Source of the DNA: Comamonas suwonensis
GTDB lineage: Bacteria; Pseudomonadota; Gammaproteobacteria; Burkholderiales; Burkholderiaceae_C
Assembly: GCF_012844455.2 (NCBI RefSeq)
Contig: NZ_JABBCQ020000001.1
Coordinates: 248,001 to 312,000, forward strand
Length of the DNA: 64,000 bases
Direction: 5' to 3'
The notes beneath the pieces are model-generated. The model worked only from the letters and a program-made list of their open reading frames with translations. It did not search any database and was not told where the DNA came from. A program made the translations under genes and the position numbers. Positions 18,100-26,584 of this stretch are shown here, in pieces; position 1 is the first letter of the stretch, and each line of letters opens with the position of its first letter.

Positions 18100-19263
18100 C
18101 TACAGAAGCTGGCTGGCTGCGCCGTCAAGCAGCAGACCACCACGCACCACAATTTTTTCACCCACCTTGAGGCCAGAGATCACCGGCACCATGCCGCGCG
18201 ATGGACGCCCCAGAGTCACCTTGCGCGCCTCGAACTGGTTGTTCTCGTGCTGCACATAGACCACGCTAAGACTTTCATCCTTGATAAGCACGGCGCTCAC
18301 GGGGATCAGCATCTCTTGCAGGTTGGAAAGCTGCACACCCACCTTGGCCTGCATGCCAGGGCGCAGCACGGGGTTCTGCTCGCTCAGCTCCACCACCACT
18401 GCTGCACGGCGCGATTCTTTATCCAGTGTTGCACCCAGATGGCGCACCACCCCCTTGATGGGCTTGGCCAGTTGCGGTACTTCAACCTGAACAGCGCTAC
18501 CCAGGCGAATGCCGGGCAAGTCCGATTCAAACACCTCGGCCACCACATTCATGGCCCGCGGGTCACCAATCATGAACAGTGCAGCACCTGGGTCAGCCGC
18601 ATTACCCACCACGGCCTTGCGCTCGGCGACGATGCCTGCACGCGGAGCACGCAGTTCAATGCGATCGCCACCGCCAGAGCCCAGCAGCGCAGCGGTGCCT
18701 TGCGCACGACCCAGCTCTTGCGTTGTTTCACGCAGCTTGGCCTGAGCAGCGCGCAGATCGACTTCAACGCCCACGCCTTTGTTCACCATGTTTTGCTGAC
18801 GCTGGGCTTCAACCACTGCCACATCGTGGGCGGTCTTGGCTGCTGCCACGTCATAGCGGGTACGCAGAGCATCGGGGCTGACCAGCGTGGCCAGCAAGTC
18901 ACCGGCCTTGACCATATCGCCCACATGCGCGTTGACGGTGACCACGCGTGCCGAGATGGGTACAGAAGCCGATGCCACACGATCTTCCACAAACGCCACA
19001 TGCGCAGGAGCCCAGGCCATTTGCAAGCCTTGAGGGTCTGTCACCGCTGCAATCTCCAGCATCTTCACGGACTCAGGCTTGACCTGCAAAAAGCCTTTGG
19101 GCAGGGCCGTCGCAGTGTTGTGCGCGCCCTCTGTCGCTTTCGAGGCGTCGCATCCGCTGAGCAAGCCAGCCACAGCAACGACCACAGCCGCCACTGACAG
19201 CTTTGCCACTGTCTTGGTTGGTAAATGCGCCGCTGCCGGCAGTCCCACAAGGCTCTTGTTCAT
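18100..19263 (-). CDS. czcB: CzcB-type periplasmic adaptor (lipoprotein)
   Basis: Membrane-fusion protein of 387 residues linking CzcA with the outer-membrane channel. The N-terminus has a lipobox LLSGC (Cys38), so it is probably lipid-anchored in the inner membrane. Barrel/lipoyl segments VNAHVGDMVKAGDLLATL and LRAPRAGIVAERKAVVGNAADPG are typical. No extra His-rich metal-binding leader is present. It is the first gene of the operon; 20 bp separate it from czcA. The promoter must lie in the region above 19264. Confidence 0.9.
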   Translation of the reverse strand: MNKSLVGLPAAAHLPTKTVAKLSVAAVVVAVAGLLSGCDASKATEGAHNTATALPKGFLQVKPESVKMLEIAAVTDPQGLQMAWAPAHVAFVEDRVASASVPISARVVTVNAHVGDMVKAGDLLATLVSPDALRTRYDVAAAKTAHDVAVVEAQRQQNMVNKGVGVEVDLRAAQAKLRETTQELGRAQGTAALLGSGGGDRIELRAPRAGIVAERKAVVGNAADPGAALFMIGDPRAMNVVAEVFESDLPGIRLGSAVQVEVPQLAKPIKGVVRHLGATLDKESRRAAVVVELSEQNPVLRPGMQAKVGVQLSNLQEMLIPVSAVLIKDESLSVVYVQHENNQFEARKVTLGRPSRGMVPVISGLKVGEKIVVRGGLLLDGAASQLL

Positions 19264-19520
19264 CGTTCACCCTTTTTCGATGGCTGGGAAGTGAAGAGCT
19301 TCAGCACCGCTTCTCTTCCAGTGATGGCGCCATGCTAGGAACAGCGGCAAGCCTCTTGGGTGACGCACGCATTACGGTTTGGTAAGAGAGAGGCAGTCGC
19401 AGCAATCCAGTCCAGGCGCTCCTCACGCAGAGCAGAACCCTCCGTCAACGCTGAGCACGTAACAGCACTGATTTGCCTGTTTTTTCATCAAAACAAGGTA
19501 CACATGCCTGATTCGCCTAA

Positions 19521-19566
19521 AAAACAGGCATTCCGCCTGTTTTCTCATGTTATTTCTCATACATGA
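19521..19566. promoter_or_regulatory. Two consecutive hairpins upstream of the czc operon
   Basis: AAAACAGGC (19521-19529) and GCCTGTTTT (19535-19543) form a perfect 9 bp stem with a 5-base loop. Directly after it CTCATGT and ACATGAG (19544-19566) form a second dyad. They lie about 260-300 bp upstream of czcB with no gene between. They could be a terminator pair, an operator or part of a small RNA. Confidence 0.4.
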
Positions 19567-19690
19567 GTACTAAAAGTATCTAGATACTGTCAGATCAGAT
19601 CGATAGCTGGCTCAACTCTTTTTTCAGGAAAAGTGCTATCAATCCCTTCTATAGCCTTGGATATCTACTATTAAAAACAGAGCAAATGAC

Positions 19691-20096
19691 TTATCCATTC
19701 GGTGGATAAATTGAAGACCCATGCCTCTGTTTTTCAGGAAATCAACACAAAAGGCAGATCTGGCATACAGATCATGTTTTGAGCAGCGACAGAAGGAAAA
19801 CTAACTGGGATAAAACGTATGAAATAACGCGCTTCATAGCTGTGGATAAATTACATGTTCTTCCGTCTTACAGAGCCACAATAAGCGTGAACAACCTTAA
19901 CCACAGCACTTGAAAACTGTTCATTTTTCACTCTTCAAGAGAATTTTCAAATTCTAGAAAAATCTATTTATTCATAAAAATTTAACAAACTTATCAACAG
20001 CAATAGCTACAAAGTTATATCCAGGATACAAACAGGTTCTATTAGCGTCGTTTCTGTGGATAAGTTTCTTGAAAACTACGCTTCAGACAATCCACA
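19691..20096. other. Left DnaA-box cluster
   Basis: Two exact copies of the DnaA box in the TGTGGATAA orientation lie at 19841-19849 and 20055-20063. Single-mismatch copies are GGTGGATAA (19701-19709), TTAACCACA (19897-19905) and TTATCAACA (19991-19999). Weaker ones are TTATCCATT (19691) and CAATCCACA (20088). The surrounding DNA is AT-rich. This may be an auxiliary DnaA-binding part of the candidate origin on the other side of dinG. Confidence 0.55.
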
Positions 20097-20295
20097 ATTA
20101 CAATGAACAAGTCCTCCGTAAGTGGTGGAAAAGATTGCTCACATACACGTCTGAGATACATCTGTAGAACATACAGAAATCATCGATTTGTATGCTGTAT
20201 TGCATAAGAAATTCAATCTTATTTAATACATATCTCTGTACGAATACTTATAAAACGCTAAAGCACAGTGCCTATGCGTCTCGAAAAGCGCTGAA

Positions 20296-22470
20296 ATGCA
20301 CGAAAAAAAGTGGGCTGAAGAGGCCCTGAATTCCTTTGATGCCGTCGTTGGAGCCATGCCAGGATTTCGCAGCCGTGAAGGACAGCGAAAAATGGCGGCT
20401 CAAATCGCAAAAACGCTGAGCGAAGCCCAGCTCGGAAAAGTCGATGAAGACGATCCAGAACCCCGCAGGGCGATTGCCGTGGTTCAGGCTGGTACGGGCG
20501 TTGGAAAGTCGCTGGCCTACAGCATCCCAGCCATCCGCATGGCGTTGTCGCGTGGCACGCGTGTGCTGATATCCACGGCAACGGTGGCACTGCAGGAGCA
20601 GCTGGTAAACAAGGATTTGCCGGCGCTGGCCGCCAAGCTCGATCAGCCCTTCAAATTCGCGCTGGCCAAGGGGCGTGGCCGTTTTGTCTGCAAACTCAAG
20701 CTAGAGCGGCTTGCCAGCACGGGCGAAGCGCAGGATGAGGAAATGGACGATCTGTTTGGCGACGAAAAGGCCCAGACCAAGATCCATCGGCCTCAGCACG
20801 AGCTGCAAGCCCGCATGCAGTTCTACAAATCCATGGCGGATGCGCTGGCAACCGAGGCATGGAGCGGCGACCGCGACTCGCTAGAAACGCCGCCAGAGGC
20901 CGAGGCATGGAGTCCCGTGGCAGCCGAGTCATCGTCTTGCACGGGCAAGCACTGCCCTGCTTTCAGCAACTGCGTTTATTACGAGCGCCGCAAGGACCTG
21001 GTGGCCGCGCAAGTCATTGTGGCCAATCATGATTTGCTGCTTTCCTCACTCGGCTCCAAGCTGCTTCCGGATCTGGATAACTGTCTGCTGATCCTTGATG
21101 AGGCACACCACCTGCCCTCCACCGCTCTGGATCGATTTGCGGGCGAGATGGACCTGAGTCGCCTGACCTGGATCGACAAACTGGCCAGCCGCGCGCTGCG
21201 CGTGAACCAGGTCGCGGAAGTGGAAGAGTTGGCCGATGTGCCCAAGCATGCAGGTCAGCTGCGCCTGCAGATGCAGGAGCTGGCCAGACTCGTCATGGAG
21301 CAGTACGGAGAGGCCCTTAAATCGCAAAAAGACAGCTATGGGCCAGCCAGGGTAAGGGCGACCCGCGGAATGCTGCCTGAGGCCCTTTTAGAGCCTCTGG
21401 GCCTTATTGCTCACCATGCCGATGGCTTTCTGGATGCTTTGCGTGCGGTTTCCAAAGCGCTGCGTGCAGAAATCAAGGACAAGCCCGAGGAAGCACAGCG
21501 CCTGTCCACCATTTATGCGCAGGTCGGGGCACTGGCACCGCGACTGGAAGCCATCTCCAACACCACGCAATTGCTTTTGCAGCACAGCGGGCCGGACGGC
21601 GAAAGCACGGCGGTACCCAACGCCAAGTGGTTCACGTTGGAGATGGACGGGGAATTCATTGCCGTCAAGGCTCACGCCAGCCCCATTCAGCCGGGCTCCA
21701 CCCTGCGCCGGCATTTGTGGTCGCAGGTCAGAGGTGCGGTACTCACCTCTGCCACGCTGGCCAGTTGCGGCCATTTCGACTTCTTTTTGCGTGAGGCTGG
21801 CTTGGTCAATGACCCATCAGTCACTACGCTGGAAGTCCCCAGCCCCTTCGACTATGGCCGCCAGGGCACGCTAGTAGCCCGGGAAACGGCCGCAGACCCG
21901 CGTGAGGCGGCTCGCTTTACCGAGGAAATGGTCGAAGCCTTGCTGAACGATCTGAGCCGTATACAGGCCGGTGCGCTGGTCTTGTTCACATCCCGAGAGC
22001 AAATGCGGCAGGCGGTGGATGCGCTATCCACCAGCATGCGCAACCAGGTACTGGTGCAAACCGCCCTGCCCCGCCAGACATTGCTGGCCCGCCACCGCGA
22101 AGCCGTGGAAATGGGCGAGCCATCCATCATTTTCGGCATGCAATCTTTTGGTGAAGGGCTGGATCTGCCCGGTGCGCTGTGCGAGTCGCTATTCATCACC
22201 AAGCTGCCTTTTTCCCCACCCGACGACCCGGTGGGTGAAGCAAGAGCTGAATGGCTGCGCAGCAGCGGCCGTAATCCCTTCAACGAACTGGTAGTGCCTG
22301 CTACGGCCATTCGTTTGGCACAGTGGGTAGGACGCGCCATTCGAACAGAAGAAGACCAGGCCCATGTGTACTGCTATGACCGCCGCCTGACAAGCACCAG
22401 CTATGGCCAATTGCTCATCAAAAGCCTGCCACCATTCGCCCTGCAACGCAGACCCGTTCAGGCGGCCTGA
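20296..22470 (+). CDS. dinG: ATP-dependent DNA helicase DinG
   Basis: An XPD-like 5'-3' helicase of 724 residues that unwinds R-loops, D-loops and forks. Walker A AGTGVGKS (about 65-72), four Cys for the 4Fe-4S cluster (one in FVCKLK, three in CTGKHCPAFSNC), Walker B DEAHH near 267 and the C-terminal helicase motifs (IIFGMQSFGEGLDLPG and WVGRAIRTEEDQ) are all present. The start lacks a clear ribosome-binding site. Its place between two AT-rich DnaA-box regions is notable because it acts on replication barriers. Confidence 0.95.
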   Translation: MHEKKWAEEALNSFDAVVGAMPGFRSREGQRKMAAQIAKTLSEAQLGKVDEDDPEPRRAIAVVQAGTGVGKSLAYSIPAIRMALSRGTRVLISTATVALQEQLVNKDLPALAAKLDQPFKFALAKGRGRFVCKLKLERLASTGEAQDEEMDDLFGDEKAQTKIHRPQHELQARMQFYKSMADALATEAWSGDRDSLETPPEAEAWSPVAAESSSCTGKHCPAFSNCVYYERRKDLVAAQVIVANHDLLLSSLGSKLLPDLDNCLLILDEAHHLPSTALDRFAGEMDLSRLTWIDKLASRALRVNQVAEVEELADVPKHAGQLRLQMQELARLVMEQYGEALKSQKDSYGPARVRATRGMLPEALLEPLGLIAHHADGFLDALRAVSKALRAEIKDKPEEAQRLSTIYAQVGALAPRLEAISNTTQLLLQHSGPDGESTAVPNAKWFTLEMDGEFIAVKAHASPIQPGSTLRRHLWSQVRGAVLTSATLASCGHFDFFLREAGLVNDPSVTTLEVPSPFDYGRQGTLVARETAADPREAARFTEEMVEALLNDLSRIQAGALVLFTSREQMRQAVDALSTSMRNQVLVQTALPRQTLLARHREAVEMGEPSIIFGMQSFGEGLDLPGALCESLFITKLPFSPPDDPVGEARAEWLRSSGRNPFNELVVPATAIRLAQWVGRAIRTEEDQAHVYCYDRRLTSTSYGQLLIKSLPPFALQRRPVQAA

Positions 22471-22583
22471 GGAAATTGGCGAAGAGACTTTTCAGGCTTC
22501 TTCGCGCCATTTTTTTGGTGTTTTTCAGCCTCTTAGCCTGCTGTGCCAGCCACCTTTTTCATGCCTGATAACGGCATGAGCAC

Positions 22584-22618
22584 AAGCCTTTTTGCGCCAA
22601 AAGGCTTTTGTAATTTTT
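22584..22618 (+). terminator. Intrinsic terminator after dinG
   Basis: AAGCCTTTT (22584-22592) pairs with AAAAGGCTT (22599-22607), loop of six bases, followed by TTTGTAATTTTT. It lies 114 bp after the dinG stop. Confidence 0.7.
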
Positions 22619-23209
22619 CTAACACTTGAGGGACTGGAGTTGCTGGAGGATCAATGACTTCAGTCTCCCGGCTTTCCAGTACTCCGTTCGTTGTGCTCTT
22701 GCACCAGTCGCTCAGCGCTTGCGCTGTGATTAACCGCGGATGTTCATCAGTCACGATGAATCAGCATCACTTCGCAATGAGTACGGCTTCGCGCGACGCT
22801 GCCATCCGCCACTTCTTTGCTTTTGACCTGTAACGGTAAACAGGGCTGCTGACGAGCAACTAAAGGCATTTTCAGAAAAATCGTTTGAAAACAATGGTGT
22901 AAAGACCATTGAATTTTTTTGAATGCATTGCTATCGCCTGCCTGCAATGGGCAGTGTGGCTTCATGGAATGGTTACCCCCAGCTGTTCATAACATTCTGT
23001 GGATAACCATCTTTCCCAAAGCCTGGATATAGAACTTTATCCCCAACTCTTGACGTTGAGGCTGCGCATCTTACGCCAAATTTTTGAGCTCTGACGCGTC
23101 AATTTTTCTAAAGCCCTTTTTTCCGGCTATCTCCCTCTGTAGAGAGGCTTTGAGACACCTGATTGACGGAGGTTCAAACCTGCACACATTGCGGAATCTT
23201 GGGTTTAGC

Positions 23210-23426
23210 TTTAGTTGTTCTTTAGAGTTTTTATAAATATTTAGTGGTAGTAGTAAAGATGCCATATTCCTGTTGATAACTATCAAAAGTTGATAAAAAT
23301 CAACCATCTTTGGTACTGATAAACATGGAGACAGGTGATTGCTGCTGCTGTCCTCCATTCATGAATAACTTGCAAGTTTTCGAAATTTCTGTGGACAACC
23401 TCGAAGTTGATATGTCGTTATCCACA
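23210..23426. repeat. Origin-like module, copy 1
   Basis: Shares a nearly gapless, 429 bp offset match with 23638-23855. Shared landmarks: TTTAGTTGTT (offset 428), the triplet run, the 14 bp spacer and box, CTGCTGTCCT (23345), GAATAACTT (23363), TTTCTGTGGA (23386), and the terminal TTATC box. The triplets read TAG TGG TAG TAG TAA; the box beside them is TGTTGATAA. Confidence 0.7.
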
Positions 23427-23637
23427 GAAATTCATATTTCATGAATAAATAAGAAAACCTCTGCTGATCAAGCAAATACAGGCGTTATTAGCTATGTTTT
23501 TTATAGTGAATAACTAAAAAAGCGGATCTTGAACACATCAGGTTTGAAAGATGTGAAGTATCCCGAGGCCCTTCTCAACCATCTGAGCAACCCATTTTTT
23601 TATTCAATGCGTGCATGTATGCTGTGCAAACTTTGGC

Positions 23638-23867
23638 TTTAGTTGTTATTGCTAGTCTTATATTTTTACTTAGTAGTAATAGTAAGTACCTCACTTAATT
23701 GTGGATAAGTTAAAAATAACATTAAAAATCAATTACTTAAAGTTTGTTTAAGTTTGTGGCCGAAGGTCAACTCCTGCTGTCCTTGATTTGGGAATAACTT
23801 TTTCAAACTGGGAATTTCTGTGGAAAACATGAAAATTTCTTGGCTTTTATCACCATGTTTATACACA
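23638..23867. repeat. Origin-like module, copy 2
   Basis: Diverged duplicate of 23210-23426. Landmarks at the same offset: triplets TAG TAG TAA TAG TAA (23671-23685), exact box TGTGGATAA (23700), CTGCTGTCCT (23774), GAATAACTT (23792), TTTCTGTGGA (23815). The terminal box is degraded to TTATCACCA at 23847 but TTATACACA follows 12 bp later. Confidence 0.7.
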
Positions 23868-23892
23868 GGTAGGTCGGCCTGATGGCAGACAT

Positions 23893-23917
23893 GAAAAAGC
23901 CACCCCTAGGTGGCTTT
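23893..23917 (-). terminator. Intrinsic terminator of the PagL-like gene
   Basis: AAAGCCACC (23896-23904) and GGTGGCTTT (23909-23917) form a stem with a 4-base loop. On the minus strand it is followed by T residues, 25 bp after the stop of the deacylase gene. Confidence 0.75.
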
Positions 23918-23941
23918 GCCTAGTTGCAGTTGTCTGGCTGC

Positions 23942-24505
23942 CTAGAAGTACCGCGCATATCGGAGCTGGAGAAAGTTAGTGCCTGGGTTGGGTTCCTTGA
24001 TGCCTGCATTGGAATGGTGCTCCAGCCGCAGGCTGATTTCATTTTTCCGCTGCTCTCCAAACAGGTAACCGACCCCCAAGTGGCTTGCAAAGTTGTAGCG
24101 CGTTGAGAACTCTTTGTGGTCTGTGATGTAGCGGTGGTTGGTGGCATAGCTCACACCTAGCCCTGCTTGCAGAAACCAGGGCGATTGGCCTTGTGCGGGG
24201 TGCCAGCGCAGTGTGGGTTGTGCTCCCAGAACCCAGGTCGAACGATTTCCGCCTTGGTAATCAGCCGACCAGCGGCTGACTGAGAGATCCCAGTAGCCTG
24301 TCAGCTTGCCCGAGCCCAGTGCGTAGCTCCAGTTCCAGGGGAGCATGACGCCGCCGGACCAGCTGTCTGTGCCATGTTCTGCGCTGCCGTATTGCAGGTA
24401 TACGCCTGTGGCAGGGTTCTGCACAGACTGTGCAAGGGCTGGAAGACTGGGCAACACTGGAGCCAGCAACATGACAAATGTTCTTGCTATCTGCAGCTTT
24501 TTCAT
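23942..24505 (-). CDS. PagL-type lipid A 3-O-deacylase (acyloxyacyl hydrolase)
   Basis: Outer-membrane beta-barrel enzyme that removes the 3-linked acyl chain of lipid A. The 187-residue product has a signal peptide ending near ALA-QS and ends in the aromatic RYARYF. The catalytic His-Ser pair of PagL is seen in LEHHSNAGI, followed by the NPGTNFLQL stretch. The start at 24505 has GGGAGG upstream; an in-frame extension to 24682 is not a plausible secreted protein. It is a single gene with its own terminator. Confidence 0.85.
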   Translation of the reverse strand: MKKLQIARTFVMLLAPVLPSLPALAQSVQNPATGVYLQYGSAEHGTDSWSGGVMLPWNWSYALGSGKLTGYWDLSVSRWSADYQGGNRSTWVLGAQPTLRWHPAQGQSPWFLQAGLGVSYATNHRYITDHKEFSTRYNFASHLGVGYLFGEQRKNEISLRLEHHSNAGIKEPNPGTNFLQLRYARYF

Positions 24506-24668
24506 GGCGAAGATCCTCCCTGTGGTCGGACTATGGGGCGTTACAGATCTGCTGAAGGGTCTGAATTTCTTACGCTCCGTGGAAATGAATCTAGATCTTT
24601 GTGAATAAAGGTTCTGTCGGCAAGCAATTGCGCTTGTAGTCAGCCAATGGATATCGTGCAAAAAGAAA

Positions 24669-24698
24669 AAGCCCCCGGTCATGACGACCGGGGGCTTG
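24669..24698 (-). terminator. Intrinsic terminator of the Spy-like gene
   Basis: AAGCCCCCGGTC and GACCGGGGGCTT form a perfect GC-rich stem. It lies just past the stop of the gene at 24719 and could also stop transcription from the other side. Confidence 0.75.
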
Positions 24699-24718
24699 TT
24701 GGTTGCAGTCAGCTTGGC

Positions 24719-25276
24719 TTACTTGGCGGCGGGAGCAGGCGCTGAAGGGCGTTCCTGACCGGGTTTGCCGCCATGGTGGCCATGATGGTGCTCACCGCGC
24801 TGGTGATGCATGCGCAGCGAGGCCGCGTCAAAGGTTTTTTTCTGCTCTGCATCGAGCTGACCGTAGAAGGCCTTGGTGGCGTCGGCACGGCGGTCCATTT
24901 CCGCATCACGCTTGGCGCGCATTTCACGCATCTTGTCGATGCGCTGGGGTGTGGTCAGCTTGGCAAATGCGTCACGGTCGCCGCGGGCAGGGCGCTCACC
25001 GGGCTTCATGGCCTCGGTATAGGTTGTCCAGGCACCTGCCTGAGCAGGGGTTAGCTTCAGGTCGGTCTTGAGCTTTTCCATGCGTTTTTTCATGTGCTCC
25101 ATGCGATCACCACCGCGCTTTTGATCATGGTGATGCTTATGGTGCTCAGGGGCTTTTTGGGTTGCTGCTGGCTGCTCTGCAGGGGCTGCAGTCTGTGCGA
25201 AGCTGGGCAGGCTCAAAGAAGCGAGCAGGGCCGTGGCAACAGCGGCGCCGGTGATGGTTTGGCGAAAGCGGGTCAT
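24719..25276 (-). CDS. Spy/LTXXQ-family periplasmic protein
   Basis: A 185-residue secreted protein with a signal peptide ending at SFA-QT. The family motif appears as LKLTPAQAGAW and again as LTTPQRIDKM. The N- and C-terminal parts are rich in His (HHKHHHDQ and HHGHHGG), which could bind metal ions. Spy/CpxP relatives act as periplasmic chaperones or stress sensors; the His runs might tie this one to metal stress. The helical, Met/Arg/Lys-rich middle matches the family. It is monocistronic. Confidence 0.82.
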   Translation of the reverse strand: MTRFRQTITGAAVATALLASLSLPSFAQTAAPAEQPAATQKAPEHHKHHHDQKRGGDRMEHMKKRMEKLKTDLKLTPAQAGAWTTYTEAMKPGERPARGDRDAFAKLTTPQRIDKMREMRAKRDAEMDRRADATKAFYGQLDAEQKKTFDAASLRMHHQRGEHHHGHHGGKPGQERPSAPAPAAK

Positions 25277-25537
25277 GTCATATTCCTTTTCAGTTGAAGT
25301 GGAAGAAGTGGCCGCTCGGTCTGCGTCTTGAAAGGCATTCGGCAGCGGATGAATGAAGTGTGGGGCTCTGATGTTTCTGTCGCGTGAGGTTTTGCAGCCG
25401 CTCTGTAAAGTATTGAGAAGATTAGGTGGCTCTGACTGCGCAACAATGCATGCATGGGCTGCTTTGGCAGCTGATTTTTTTCCGTGAGACTCCGCTGCGG
25501 GATCTCACGACGATTGAAGGTTTAGCAAAGGTTTTTG

Positions 25538-26572
25538 ATGTTCAAGAACATGATTGTTTATCGCATTGCCGAAAGCTGGCAGGGCGATCTGCAGGTGCTG
25601 GAAGATGCGCTGCAAAAGACGGTGTTTACCGAGTGTGGCGCGACGCAGGAACGCTCGGTCGGCTGGATGCCGCCGCGTGGCGAGCAGCATGGCCCGTTGG
25701 CCGAATCGGTGGCCGGGCAATGGGTGATGCGCTTCATGAGCGAGTCGAAGATGCTGCCCGCCAGCGTGCTCAACCGCAGGGTTAACGAAAAGGCTGCGCA
25801 CATTGAGGCGACGGAAGGCCGCAAGCCGGGCAAGAAAGAGAAAAAGGACCTGAAGGACGAGGCCAAGCTGGACCTATTACCCATGGCCTTTACCAAGCAA
25901 GGTGCCATGTGGGTCTGGATTGACCCGCAGGCGCGTACGCTGGTGCTCGATACCAGTGCGCAAGGCCGTGCCGATGAAATCGTGACGCTGCTGGTCGAAG
26001 GTCTGCCCGGTTTTGCGCTGGCGCTGGTGGATACACAGACCAGCCCGCAGGCCGCCATGGCCCACTGGCTGATGACGCAGGAGCCGCCCGCAGGCTTTGC
26101 GGTGGACCGCGAATGTGAGCTGAAGGCTGCCGACGAATCCAAGGCCGTGGTGCGCTACGCACGCCACCCGCTGGATATTGACGAGGTGCGCCAGCACATC
26201 GAGCACGGCAAGATGCCCACCAAGCTGGCCATGACCTGGGACGACCGCGTGAGCTTTGTGCTGACCGAAGGCCTGCAGATCAAGAAAATTGCGCTGCTGG
26301 ATGCGGTGATGGATGGCCAGTCGCAAGACGATGGCGGTTTTGATACCGATGTGACCATTGCCACAGGCGAGCTGTCACGCCTGATTCCTGATCTGATCGA
26401 GGCGTTGGGCGGTGAAGGCCGTACCGGTCTGGGCGAGGGGCTGCCGGCTTCTTTGCGCGCCACGCCTGCTGAAACCTTGCCCGTGCGACTGGCCCAAGGC
26501 CGTAGCCAAGGCACGGTGACCGGTCCGGCTGCGGCACCTGCGGATACCGCACCCGAAGAAGCACCGTTCTAA
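25538..26572 (+). CDS. rdgC: Recombination-associated protein RdgC
   Basis: DNA-binding protein of 344 residues that forms a ring on duplex DNA and restrains RecA. The N-terminus MFKNMIVYRI is diagnostic, as are WVMRFMSESKMLP, ALNRR-like NRRVNEKAA, and LTWDDRVSF-like MTWDDRVSFVL. The ATG at 25538 is the family start; the TTG just before it is not needed. The C-terminus carries an Ala/Pro tail. It stands alone, between the Spy gene and a convergent thiolase gene. Confidence 0.96.
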   Translation: MFKNMIVYRIAESWQGDLQVLEDALQKTVFTECGATQERSVGWMPPRGEQHGPLAESVAGQWVMRFMSESKMLPASVLNRRVNEKAAHIEATEGRKPGKKEKKDLKDEAKLDLLPMAFTKQGAMWVWIDPQARTLVLDTSAQGRADEIVTLLVEGLPGFALALVDTQTSPQAAMAHWLMTQEPPAGFAVDRECELKAADESKAVVRYARHPLDIDEVRQHIEHGKMPTKLAMTWDDRVSFVLTEGLQIKKIALLDAVMDGQSQDDGGFDTDVTIATGELSRLIPDLIEALGGEGRTGLGEGLPASLRATPAETLPVRLAQGRSQGTVTGPAAAPADTAPEEAPF

Positions 26573-26584
26573 TGCTATTGAAGG

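Larger units (their letters stand above)
19264..20295. other. AT-rich intergenic region upstream of czcB and dinG
   Basis: About 1 kb without a credible gene. The left third is GC-normal and should carry the czcB promoter; two hairpins follow (listed separately). From about 19600 the sequence is strongly AT-rich and holds several DnaA-box-like 9-mers. The right end should hold the dinG promoter, but no convincing -35/-10 pair was picked. Confidence 0.6.
22998..23867. other. oriC: Candidate chromosomal replication origin (oriC-like DnaA-box array)
   Basis: Exact DnaA boxes: TGTGGATAA at 22998-23006 and 23700-23708, TTATCCACA at 23418-23426; TTATACACA at 23859-23867 fits TTATNCACA. Single-mismatch copies: TTATCCCCA 23037, TGTTGATAA 23271, TGTGGACAA 23390, TGTGGAAAA 23819. 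Two runs of TAG-like triplets (23242-23256 and 23671-23685) each stand 14 bp before a box, as in the DnaA-trio element of bacterial unwinding regions. The DNA is AT-rich and non-coding, and parS sites plus parAB lie 4-16 kb away. dnaA, dnaN and gyrB are not in the window, and most betaproteobacterial origins adjoin dnaA, so this remains a candidate. Confidence 0.6.
22471..23892. other. Large AT-rich non-coding region downstream of dinG
   Basis: About 1.4 kb without a believable gene. The first 450 bp have mixed composition and include the dinG terminator. From about 22860 the DNA is AT-rich and holds many DnaA-box sequences and two paralogous modules, listed separately as a candidate replication origin. 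Short frames such as 22533-22754 and 23071-23358 on the minus strand were examined and rejected. Confidence 0.7.

Noticed and set aside
22533-22754. 73-residue frame on the minus strand downstream of dinG
   Set aside because: Contains the dinG terminator hairpin and lacks a ribosome-binding site.
23071-23358. 95-residue frame on the minus strand in the DnaA-box array
   Set aside because: Lies in AT-rich DNA with a duplicated non-coding module; translation has no protein-like pattern and no start signal.
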